The notes beneath the pieces were generated by a model. That model was not told the origin of the DNA. It searched no databases and saw nothing but the letters and a program-made list of their open reading frames with translations. From Achatina immaculata (taxonomy: Eukaryota > Mollusca > Gastropoda > Stylommatophora > Achatinidae): a stretch of 64,000 nt of DNA. Of the stretch, positions 44,233-54,089 are shown piece by piece. The translations under genes and the position numbers were made by a program. Each line of letters begins with the position of its first letter. Within the stretch, counting starts at the first letter, position 1. Location of the stretch: the NCBI GenBank assembly GCA_009760885.1, contig CM019697.1, positions 28,512,710 to 28,576,709 of the forward strand, in the 5' to 3' direction.

Positions 44233-44596
44233 GGGCACTAATCATTTCTGGAGTCTGGTAGTTTTTCAACTGCAGCAGTAATAGCCCTAACTTCTGCATC
44301 AAAGTTGTTGCAGTATTTTCCAGTGGGTATGGAAATCTTGTCAGTGGTGTTGTTTGGATATTCAGTATGTGCTCCTGCCCCTCCATTCTTTATGGTAGTG
44401 TGTGCAGATCCATCTGTATGCACACGTATCCAGGTGTCACATGGATATTTATCATCTAGAACACTAAGTGTGGCTGTTGATCTTACAAGACTGCTCTGCA
44501 TCTCACCATTCTGCACACCTTTCACTTCAGTTTAAATAGTTATTTGTCTTTTTTCCATGGTGTATGCTCTGGTACAGATCATAATGGAGCGACTAT
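44233..44596 (-). pseudogene. LINE family E copy 2b, RNase H piece
   Basis: Minus strand, RNase H N-terminal half: WIRVHTDGSAHTTIKNGGAG and KYCNNFDAEVRAITAAVEKL, ending at the A2 insertion site. It begins abruptly at 44596 with tagtcgctcc joined to duplicated intron sequence. It shares the NNFD residues with E1 but not with E2a. Confidence 0.88.
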
Positions 44597-44815
44597 CTAT
44601 AAAAGTATAGTTAATAGGAAAAGTGCAATTTATGTAACAGTCCTTATTTACAACAATTTAGGTTCTGATTCTTAACAGTTATAAGCTCTCAGGCTGCTTT
44701 CTAAATAAGCAAAAAGATCAGAGAAAAAAAAAAAAAGTTAAAATGTGTGCAGAATTTTTAAACATAAATATGCCACTGATTCCAGTACTGATGTACAAGT
44801 AATATTCTTCTTCTT
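44597..44815 (-). repeat. Inverted copy of PTCD1 intron segment 9554-9785
   Basis: The reverse complement is almost base-for-base equal to the intron just upstream of exon a. By eye it has about four substitutions and one missing 17-20 bp poly-T interruption. It carries the same junction with the E 3' tail (gaagaat|attacttgtacatc), which marks it as a DNA-level copy of the locus rather than an independent insertion. Confidence 0.9.
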
Positions 44816-44924
44816 ACACATTGTCTGTCTATATCTGCAGTCCTGTCTCTTGGATAAATTTCACTGTTTTTTGTAATTCATGTATGGAACCAGAGAGCTT
44901 ATCTTCTTTAGTGATTTCGACGGA

Positions 44925-45633
44925 TCAGTAATTATTTCTCAGTGTAGTTGGTGCAGTTTTGGAGGATATGTTCCACAGTTTGGGGCACCTGGGCACATGT
45001 ACAAAGATTAGTAGTACCAACCTAAAACTTTGTATACATATGATTCGAAGTTGGCTGCATCCTGTTTGGAGACAGAAAATGGTGACTTGTTCCTTTCTGT
45101 TTAGCATGTGATAGTCATGTAGTGGTGTTTGTGGCTTCCTGTAGGTTTTTATCATGCTTTTCTTCTCCATTTCAGTGCCCTCTTTGGCCAGATGGTCAGC
45201 TTTCTCATTGCCTGGTATCCCACAGTGGGAGGGAATCCACTGCAAAGTGACTGTGTTGTAAAAAAATTTTTGACAAGGCATCCTTAAGATCTGGTAGTTT
45301 GTTGCACTGAAGAGCTTCCAGTACTGATCTTGCAACTGTGAGAATTACTATGCGGCATGTATCAATTCTAGCGTCTGATAGTTTTTCAACCGCAGAAATA
45401 ATTGCCCTAACTTCTGCACCATATTTTGCAGTGGGTGTGGAAATCTTGTCAGCTGTGGTGTTTGGATATTCAATATGTGCTCCTGCCCCTCCATTCTTTT
45501 TGACATTACATGCAGATCCATCTGTATACACACGTATCCAGGTGTCACATGGATATTTGTCAGCTAGCACAATAAGTGTAGCTGCTGATCTTACAAGACC
45601 GCTTTGCATCTCACCATTCTGCACACCTTTCAC
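44925..45633 (-). pseudogene. RNase H and C-terminal region of LINE E2a
   Basis: RNase H: WIRVYTDGSACNVKKNGGAG, GAEVRAIISAVEKL, RSVLEALQC and, after a frameshift near 45260, LQWIPSHCGIPGNEKADHLA. A five-residue stretch before AEV (NNFD in the other copies) is missing here. RNase H would remove the RNA strand during retrotransposition. A Cys-containing end (CSQLR..., VPRCPKLWN) follows. Confidence 0.86.
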
Positions 45634-45814
45634 TTCAGTTTGAATAGTTATTTATCTTTTTTCCATGGTGTATGCTCTGGTACAGATGATAATGGAGCAA
45701 CTACAATTGGAAGGTCAGGTATCAGCTTACGCATACGCTTGGCCTGATGAATGAAGCTACTTCTTTTAAGCCATCTTAATGCCAAGTTATTGAATCTCTT
45801 CTTCAGGGGATGGC

Positions 45815-46549
45815 TTACAGAGCTGAGGAATTTCTCTCCAAGGTCATCACCTTTCTGTCTCTATGTTCCTTTAGCGCTTGAACACCAACTATTTTCTGCA
45901 TTTCTACTACTGGCGTGGACCTCATGGCACCTTTGATAATCCGTAGTGACTGATTTTGTACCCTGTCTAGATTATGCAGCATAGTGTTTGATGCTGTGCG
46001 CCAAGATGTTGAGACATATTCTAAATGTGGTAGAATACTTTGCTGATATACATTCTTGAGGATTCTTTCACTAGCTCCCCATGTGGTTCCACTCAGTTTA
46101 CTTAATATGGCTAATTTTCTTCTGGCTTTTGCTTCTGCACTGCTGCTGTTTTGCTTCCAGGTCAGTTTTGAGTCAAGAGTCACTCCTAAGTAAATGGGTT
46201 GGTTGTCCATCCTTAAGGATATTTCATTTACAAAGATCTTGCCTGCTTTCTGTTTAGATGAGAGAGTGAACAGAGTGGTACTTGATTTCTCTGTGTTGAT
46301 ACTTACACACCATTTGTTTGTCCATGATGTCATGATGTCTGCCGCTCTTTGGAGTCTCTCTCTGTGTAGCAACTGTCGCGTATTCATCTGTACACCACAT
46401 GACCAGATCATCTGCATACAGTGCCACTTTGATTCCATAGGGAAGTTCCTTGACCAAGTCATTAATGAATACCAGGAACACTGTAGGCGAAAGGGCTCCT
46501 CCTTGTGGTACACCATGTCACAGCAGTACTTTCTGGCTTTTGTGTCCAT
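45815..46549 (-). pseudogene. Reverse transcriptase C-terminal half of LINE E2a
   Basis: 244 open residues, including the catalytic ADD stretch in an overlapping frame (46481-46254, VALYADDLVMWC), then PIYLGVTLDSKLTW and LPHLEYVSTSWRTASN and LDRVQNQSLRIIKGAMRSTP. It differs from E1 at only a few residues (for example IKGAMR versus ITGAMR). Confidence 0.88.
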
Positions 46550-46555
46550 CCATTA

Positions 46556-47236
46556 CTACTCTTGCTCTTCTACTGTGTAAATAGGACTTACCAGTTGCAG
46601 TCTTCCATTCACATTGCAGTTTCTGAGTTTCCACAGCAGACTTTTTTTCCATATTTTATCGAATGCTTTCTTCAGGTCTATCCATGCTGCTAGTACAAGG
46701 TTTTTCTCTTGAAATACGTCCTCAATCTCTTGAGAGAGATAGGTCACTTGATCTTCTGTACTGTAGTACTGCCTACATCTTTCTTGTTGTGGAACAAGAA
46801 GGTTTTCGCTTTCTAGGTACCATTTTAGCCTCAGGTCAATGATGTATTCTATCGTTTTGCATAGGCAGCTAGTGAGACTGATTGGCCTGTAGATGGAGGC
46901 CATATCACTGTTTTTCCCTGGATTTAGCAGTGGTACCATGCTTGCTTCCTTCCAGATTTGAAGTAACTTACATGTACTCCAGCACATATTGAAAATATCC
47001 AACAGCTTTCCCATTTCTGCCATTCCAAGGTTCTTGATCATTTCATTGGACACTCCATCTGGTCCTGGTGATTTTCTTGGTTTCAGTTTACTGACTGCTA
47101 GGTCTAACTTGCCGCGTGTGATTGGTGCTTCCATTACCTCCACTTTTCTGCCTTGTTCCTCTTCTTTCTGTGGGTCAGTGCGCACTGTACGCTCTTTCTG
47201 TGGATGGATATCAGTGTTGCAGTCTTGTGCAAACAT
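46556..47236 (-). pseudogene. Reverse transcriptase N-terminal half of LINE E2a
   Basis: 226 open residues: an acidic/basic N-terminal spacer, then ITRGKLDLAVSKLKPRKSPG, EASMVPLLNPGKNSDMASIY, RPISLTSCLCKTIEYIIDLR, LVPQQERCRQYYSTEDQ and LAAWIDLKKAFDKIW with the first catalytic aspartate. These are fingers and palm motifs of I/Jockey-group RTs. The frame then shifts into 46549-45815, which carries YADDLVMWC. Confidence 0.88.
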
Positions 47237-47690
47237 GCGAGCAAAGTGATCTGCTACCTGCTTACCTGTAAGAGTTTTCCCATCCTCTATTAGTGTAATC
47301 TTTGTACTTCTTCCAGTACTCTCATCGTTTAACTATTTGATTAGTTTCCACAGTTTCCTTCCATTCTTTTCAAAGTTTAGGGACTCTGTTTCATCTCTCC
47401 AACTTTCCCATCTGGCTTGCAGCTTGGCTCTCTGAAATTTGGCCTTAGCATGTTGATAATTATTGTGGTGTTCTTGGCATGGTCTATTTTCTGCTTGCTT
47501 TCGAGCTGTTTCCACGTCATCATGGAGTTTTCCCAGCTCACTAGACCAGTATGGTTTATAATCCCTACAAGCTCCTCTGGGAATGGTTTCACGAGCAGCC
47601 TGAAGGATACAAGCATTGAATTCCTTCACTATGCTGTTAATATCCTTACCTTCTATGGACAGCTGTCCCACTAGGATACCTGTACAATGT

Positions 47691-48173
47691 CTATACATTG
47701 TCTAATGTGCTTTTTTTATAGTTCCATCTGGGGAGAGGGCTACTAGTGTTAAGGAGTTCATTTTCTATTGTCAGGAAGACCGGTCGATGGTCGCTACCTC
47801 CAAGTTGTTTTCCAACTTCACCTGTAATGTTCCACTTCAGATCTGGAGAGTGGAATGCCAGATCTGGTGTTGAGGTTGTATGCCAAGCCTTTGAGTAAAA
47901 TGTTGGGGGATCCATTGGCTGGTGGATCAGGAGAAGTCCATTATCATCCTGCCAGCTCTCAACTTCCTCTCCTCTCTTGTCTATGTGGTCATAGCTCCAG
48001 CTCTGGGAATGGCTGTTAAAATCACCACAGACCATCAGTCTCTCTTTGTGTGGGATTGTTTCTAGAGCAAGTTGGCAGTCATTAGGACAGTAATAGTTAA
48101 GGAGGTGGAAATCTGTATTACTGGTTTTTAGATGGATCATCTGGTATTTGGCTCCTTCCATGTACACTCCCAC
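47691..48173 (-). pseudogene. AP endonuclease C-terminal part of LINE E2a
   Basis: 160 open residues with LLNYYCPNDCQLALETI, RLMVCGDFNSHSQSWSY, WHTTSTPDLAFHSPDLKW and GGSDHRPVFLTIENELL. The GDFN and SDH residues required for cleavage are present. The N-terminal part of the domain (QWNAEG, IQETHL) is at 48479-48231 in a different frame. Absent from E1 because of its deletion. Confidence 0.87.
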
Positions 48174-48477
48174 CTGACATACGCTGATGTTATTCTTAAC
48201 AAATGTGAGTACTCCTTTTCTTCTGTCCTGTCAGTCTGATCTACAACACTGGTAGCCTCTGATTTTAAAGGTGCCATCTTTGGTTAGGTGTGTCTCCTGT
48301 ATGCAGCATATACTTACCTGCTCTGCAAAGAGTATGTTCTCTAGTTCCACCTTTTTGCTATAGCCATCTCTAACACTGCTGATACCCTCAGCATTCCACT
48401 GCATTAAGTTCTTGCTTTTTTTCAGTTTTCTTCCGTTGTATTTTTTGGCCATTATCTCTACTCTCAAGTAAGGTGAC

Positions 48478-48870
48478 AATATGCACCCCTTGTTTTATGT
48501 TAAACCAGATTGTTGTTTCTCTATTTATTCTTACTGCTGCCTGTTGGTCTAGATACAGCAGTGATATTAACTGTATCAAATGTGTTGGAAATACCATTTT
48601 TTACATTATTTCCAAGAGTTTCTGGTGATGTATACAATCAAATGCCTTTGAGTAGTCTGTAAAAGATAAATATAGATTCACATTTCTCTATTATTAATCT
48701 TATATTGAATATATGATCTCGTGATCCTCTTGAAATCAGCTTGAATCATATTGACTCTTCTTCTTTTTTCTTATGAAGTCTACTCTTTATGATTTTTAAC
48801 AGAATTTTACTGGCATGACTAATCAGGGCAACAGTTCTATAGTTTGTGCATAAAAGCACATCATATTACC
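48478..48870 (-). repeat. LINE family C, RT fragment abutting E2a
   Basis: Minus-strand RT piece homologous to 38035-38210 (LLYLDQQAAVRINRETTIWFNIKQGVHI), ending in the QG block where E2a starts at 48470. Decayed. Confidence 0.7.
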
Positions 48871-49095
48871 CTATTATTTCCAAATTCTTAACAAGTATTT
48901 CAGTAAAATCTACTTGTCAACATTTAGGTGGCCTTTGCAGTCCAATTACATGTATATGTGGGTTCTTGTTCCTCCAGGCCTGAAACAAAATGTGTGCATT
49001 TACTCCTGCAGTGTCTTAAAAACTGAAGAAAAAAAAAAATTTTTTTTGGGTAATATTTATTGGTCTTTCTCAAAACATCCGACTACGTTTGTCTA
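48871..49095. other. Intron, nothing recognised
   Basis: Short AT-rich stretch with an A9/T8 run at 49030-49047. Confidence 0.4.
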
Positions 49096-49107
49096 CCCCA
49101 CCCATTT

Positions 49108-49269
49108 CATTCATTCATTTGCATGACCCTTGCGAACTTTGCCTCCCTAACAGCACTCCTGTAGGCCTCTCAGTTGTGAGCAAGATGGCCTGCTGCTGAT
49201 GCATCCATTTGCAGATCATCAACGATGTCTTGTAGCCATCTTCGCCTTGGTCTTCCTCTCTTTCTTTTT
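49108..49269 (-). mobile_element. LINE family C, 162-bp 3' fragment with TSD
   Basis: Very short 5'-truncated family C insertion with a TGAA-type tail. TSD ccccacccattt at 49096-49107 and 49270-49281. Confidence 0.88.
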
Positions 49270-49475
49270 CCCCACCCATTTACTGATTATAATTCCAAGA
49301 TCTGGTTGCCTAATAAAAACAACTCCTTAAACTCCACATTTACTTTAGTTGTTATCCTAACTAAACTGTATCCATTAGCTTTGTGAATCATTGACATCAG
49401 TGTAAAATTCGCTATCCCTTCAATGCATTGTGAGGTCGTTATTATTTACCCACATCATACTTTCTGAAAATATAC

Positions 49476-50946
49476 TCATGGAAAAAAGTAAGTGTGCAAT
49501 GCTTTAAAAAGCAGGTGATGACTGAAATAAAATTTGGCACACATTATGTTTGATTATCCAACAGATAAAATGATAACTTTCAGGCCAGTCACATATCACA
49601 AAAAAGTGAGAAAAAAAAAACTCACCTAATGTGGCTCAGCACCCCATGGAAAGAAAAGCAGGGTTTCAATATTGTGTGTGTCCTCCTGGGGCAGTTATCA
49701 CTGCTTGGCACCACCTTCTTATTGAACCAATGGCACGTTGTATCAATTGTTGATGCATGTTATCCATTCTTCTTGCAACACTTGGGCTAGTTCTTAGCGG
49801 TTTCCAGGATGATTGTGTCATCTTTGCATCCTGCGGTCCAGTTCATCCCAAATGTGCTCATTACGTGACAGGTCCAGTGAAACTGCTGGCCATGGAAAGA
49901 CAGTAATCTGATGCTGTTGAAAGTGGTCCCTGACCACACGTGCAACGTGGACAAGCATTATCCTGTTTACGTTATCACGCCTTGTCCATTAGCATCCAAA
50001 AACGGCATTACATGGCGTGTAATGATTTCATCCCTATATCATAAAACCTGTACGGTTGCCATTGCTTTGTTCAGCCAGCATAGGAAATTTCTCCCCAAAC
50101 CATTACACTTCCTCCTCTCCTCCCATCCACCTCTAGCACACAGTTATTCGCAAAGCGTTCTCCTCTTCACCTGTACACTAAAGCATGCCCATCATGGCCT
50201 TGCAGACAGAATCTGGACTCATTAGTGAATAGGATCCGTCTCCTGGCCCAGGTCAACCGGGTTTGTCTGTGGTGAACTGTCAGTACTGGTCAAACTGCAG
50301 GCCTATGAGTTAAGAGATTTACCCCTCTAAGTCTGTTCCACACTGTCCTGCCCGACACACGTCTTAAGCCTGGAATGTTGCTGGCAGTCCATGTTGCCTG
50401 GAGAAACCTGTTATGAAGGTGCATGAGGTGTGAGGTGAATGTAGCGGTCTTGTGCAAGGGTGGTAACTCGTGGTCTGCCGCTTCTATAGTGGTCAGCAAT
50501 GGAACCATTTCGGTTAAAAATGACTTGAGGCGTGATATTGTGTTTCTTTGAACATTAAAATGTTGAGATACTGCTGCTACCGTTGATCCAGCAGTTAATA
50601 TCCCAACAGCTATTTCTCTATGATGTTTTCGTTCAATCTTGGCATGATGAAAAAAAGATATCTATGTTGGAATTCCACTACTCCTTTCTTCAACAATTAC
50701 GTGAAGAGATCTCTCAGAACAGAATTACACACTTACCCTCATTTTATCCGTGGTCAGTAACCAGTCATGGATCACTGCATATGATTTCGCTGGAGGTGTG
50801 GTTATCTCCCCATGAATAGTGCGATCAGCTTCATGCAGCACGGGGAAGTGACAAAATTTTGTGCCAAATTTGATTTCATTTCTCTCATGACAACATGTTT
50901 GATGCGCTTGACACCACTGCACACTTACTTTTTTCCCTGTGAATAT
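49476..50946 (-). mobile_element. Tc1-like DNA transposon (inactive)
   Basis: Inverted termini share ggaaaaaagtaagtgtgca (left from 49480, right read inward from about 50936), followed by longer similar subterminal sequence (aaatttggcacaca/aaatttggcacaaa). TA-rich flanks suit Tc1-type integration. The minus strand encodes a broken transposase: LLTTIEAADHELPPLHK region (50508-50290), FTNESRFCLQGHDGHA (about 50235-50185), then QDNA and LDLSRNEHIWDELDRRM (about 49960-49820). The first catalytic Asp (TDES) reads Asn, and stops occur. Confidence 0.85.
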
Positions 50947-51439
50947 ATAAGTGCACATTTTTTACATGTAATACTTCTTTTTACTTTTTTTAAAAACTGG
51001 TCTGAAAATGCTATTTGCATGGATCCTGGTATTCTGTCATCCTTGTCATCATCACTGAAGGTTCTGAAGTCATATAAAATATTCAAAATAAATTTGATTG
51101 CAAATATTACTTAGAGAATAAGTAATATATAGCTACTTCAGAGCAAAGAGCACACTAATGCTGCTAAAAATTTAAGTATAAGTGCTGAAAAACACTGTAC
51201 AAGCTCATTCAAGTTTCTCATCTTTTAGCTAAGAAGATCCCACTGTTGTTATCAATACTAAATTTCTTATAGTTAACTAACTTATTTTATTATAAATGAC
51301 AGCTCACAATTATTAGCTATGATTCAAAGATTCAGAATTAGATTCCAGCATCATTGCTTACAAACAGCCGCATATATGCTCCACCACATGCTGCAACATC
51401 CATCCTAGAGTATATTTGCTAATAGTTACCATCAGTGCG
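50947..51439. other. Intron with repeat R3, copy b
   Basis: Bases 51369-51430 match 30596-30655. The rest is unassigned AT-rich sequence. Confidence 0.5.
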
Positions 51440-52762
51440 TTTTCTGCCACAAAACTCAGATTTCTTGCCCTCACCCTTAATTTGTCCTAGCTCCAACAAT
51501 CTCTTCATTTTTCCGCAGTCTTTAGCAATGTCACCCTTGTCCATTCTCAATCTGCCATTTATTTTGGCCTCTCCAGCAAGTCTGCTAGTTCATTACCATG
51601 TATTCCAGCATGCCTAGACAATAAAGCCACATTAGGCTCCTCACAGTTGACTGGCTTAGCAGATGAACCCATTCTTTTTTAAGCAGTTTTTTTCTCAAAT
51701 CTTATGAGGCATATTCTGTGAATCCATCACAGTGATGCCATTAACCACATCATGGGCAACTAGCCATTCCACTGCTGCCGACACAGCCTCAGTTTCTATT
51801 CGAATGCTTGATGTGGTGACTTCAAAGGCTCCCGAACCCTGTACCACTACACTGTGGTATTGTCAACAACAACCAAACCACCTCTACTGTTCAGAGTCAC
51901 TGAGCCATCCGTATATATTACTGTGTCGGAAGACCCACAGTGATGCTGGATAAGATCTTGAACCCAAAGTTCAACTGCCTCCTGTGCCCAATCTCAAAAT
52001 CACAGCCCTTCTATATAATAATCTTTGTTAGCTGAGGTCAAACCTGAAGCCATAACTAATCATTGCCGTTAGGCACCTCATCTACATCGCAGACAAACAT
52101 TGTGTCCTCGATCTCAGTCATCCAAGATGTGGTTCATTTGATCTGTCTGCCCTTTATCAACCTTAGCTCCTTATGGAGAGGATAGTCCTTAATGCTAGCA
52201 ACCCTTATTTATGCCTTTACCTGAGCTTACTTGTGTTTTGACCTCACACGCAGCATATGAAGCATAAACCGCATGGCAGTCACTGGAGTATTGCTGCTGC
52301 AACCCAAGTCCACTTTCATTGCCACATTCTGTACATGCTCTAGTATGTTCACCTGTATATTTGAAAGGGTGAGCAGACCAAGACCATACTCCAATGGTCA
52401 CCATTGCCTGCATCAGCAAGAGTAGAGTGCACAGTGGAAAGTTTGCTGCAGCCAAACTGTACCCAGTGCTTTCCTGGCTTTTTGTATTACATAGTTCACA
52501 TGTTGTGAAAAGGACAAAGATCAATCAAATGTGATTCCTAGATACCTCATGAAATGTGTTCTCTTAATATCTTGGCCCTGATACTTCACACTCAGAATTT
52601 CAGATCTTACAATTCTCTATTTAATGAGCACCACAGGATGTTGGCTTTTTCTGGGTTTATCACCACATTATCCTCATGTCAGTCAATATCTGATCCAGCC
52701 TGTGGCTAGCTCCTTTGTACCTCTTCCATGCTCTCTTGTTAATGTATCATCAGTGTATGTCA
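51440..52762 (-). mobile_element. I-like LINE, family G-type copy 2 (RT end and RNase H)
   Basis: Minus strand. From about 52600 down: RT thumb (HVNYVIQKARKALGTVWLQQ, LGLLTLSNIQVNILEHVQNVAM) with frameshifts; then RNase H (VIYTDGSVTLNSRGGLVVVV at about 51930-51870, IETEAVSAAVEWLVAHDVVN at about 51800-51735). Similar in order to G1 and F. No endonuclease. The upper end is joined to family A4. Confidence 0.72.
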
Positions 52763-52765
52763 GCG

Positions 52766-53105
52766 TTCTTCCTTCTGTTTTTCCTGTTGTTATAATATTT
52801 TCAATGCCCCCTCTTCTCATTGCATGTCCTGCGAAGTACATTGTCTCTCTCTTATCTTTTTGACAAGATTTTTTGTCTCTCCAGCTCTTCTCATACATTC
52901 TTCATTAGTTATTTTTTGCTGTCCAGGGTATTCGCAACATTCTTCTAATAAACCACATTTCTACTGCTTCCAATGATTTTTGTGCAGACCTGCCTATTGT
53001 CCATGATTCACTTCCATATAACAAGATAAGTTCAATATAGCATTTTAGGACTCATTTTCTAACTTTCATTGATAAGGATGTGTTGCATAATGTGTTTCTC
53101 ATTCT
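52766..53105 (-). repeat. LINE family A fragment 4
   Basis: Near-identical to the terminal part of A1-A3 (WFIRRMLRIPWTAK-type region) but lacks both the 3' tail and the 5' part. It ends about 40 bp before the last PTCD1 exon seen. Confidence 0.85.
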
Positions 53106-53143
53106 GTTGATGATTATTTATTTTCTTCTTTTTTTTTCCACAG

Positions 53144-53326
53144 GAAGCTAATGTTGAACCAAATGCAGTAATTATGGGTCACCTCCTTTACATTTCTGGA
53201 TGTAATTATACCTACAAGTTGAAAGTGCTGAAAGCAATGGAATCATTGGGTCTTAAGCCTACTAAGGAGAATATTGCTGTCATTGAAAGATCTATCATGT
53301 TAACCAAAAAAAGGATTATTGAAACA
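53144..53326 (+). CDS. PTCD1: PTCD1 internal exon d
   Basis: 61 codons in phase 0. The acceptor is a strong TTTTTTTCCACAG and the donor ACA|GTAAGA. The peptide EANVEPNAVIMGHLLYISGC ... LGLKPTKENIAVIERSIMLT carries the last PPR-like helix pairs, matching the C-terminal third of animal PTCD1. The family usually has about 50 more residues after this point; the corresponding exon was not found up to 64000. Confidence 0.9.
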
Positions 53327-54089
53327 GTAAGAATACAGTATTATAACAGTATAATTGAAAAAAAAAATCTTGTTTCATGAAAATTTACACTTTGTATAGG
53401 TTCTTCCTCATCATACTATCTCATCACACAGACGTGAGATAAAATTAGGAATTATACAGAAGTATGAAAATCCTCAATCACATCTGAATTAGGTTTCATG
53501 AAATCAACTGTGAGTACTATTGTGAAGGATGCTGCTTGCATAAAGAAGCTTTGGAAAGAATAACAGCCATGAAGATGACAATAATAGTAAAAAAGAAATG
53601 TAAAAGTGCCATAAGTGAGATGAAAATGTGTTCATGCTGTTATTTAGAACAGCACTGTATGCCTGGTGTATTTTTGTCTTATGTATTCATGATATAGGAA
53701 GGGGTGTCTTGGCTTGTGGGGTCCACAGGGTTATTATGAAAGTGTAATTTATTTTATTAAAATTAATGTTGTTAGCCAGTACAGATTTTACTGTATATCA
53801 AAGAGTAGACTGAAATGCAGCAGCTCTTGTCTCCATGTCTAAAGTAGGAGTCCTTGATAATAATACAGTAACATTTTTGCTTTAAAGTGCATTGATTCAT
53901 TTTGTATGTTTGGCAACAGGAGTGGTAAAACAGGAATGGCCTCATTCCCTAAATGCATGAGGATGTCGGCTTGAAACACTTTTTATTTCAACCTGCAACT
54001 AAAACATACTTTCATGAAAGGTTACGAACCATTTTATTGTAGGACATTATATCTATACACCTAAAATTACATCACTTTCTTGACCATTT
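53327..54089 (+). other. PTCD1 intron start with small repeat R5a
   Basis: Bases about 53490-53555 (ttaggtttcatgaaatcaac ... attgtgaaggatgctgct) resemble 63316-63366. Otherwise no feature. Confidence 0.5.

Larger units (their letters stand above)
44816..48470 (-). mobile_element. I-like LINE with RNase H, family E copy 2a (longest copy)
   Basis: Reading down from 48470: endonuclease (LMQWNAEGISSVRDGYSKK, VSICCIQETHL, about 48430-48240; LLNYYCPND, CGDFNSHSQSW and GGSDHRPVFLTI, 48173-47691), linker (47698-47333), RT (47236-46556: KPRKSPGPDGVSNEMIKNLG, YRPISLTSCLCKTIEYII, WIDLKKAFDKIWKKSLL; 46549-45815: VALYADDLVMWC and thumb), RNase H (45633-45205) and C-terminal part to a GAA-type tail. It lacks ORF1. 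Frameshifts between these segments disable it. Confidence 0.92.

Noticed and set aside
46194..46580. Plus-strand 128-residue open frame
   Set aside because: Antisense shadow of the E2a RT thumb.
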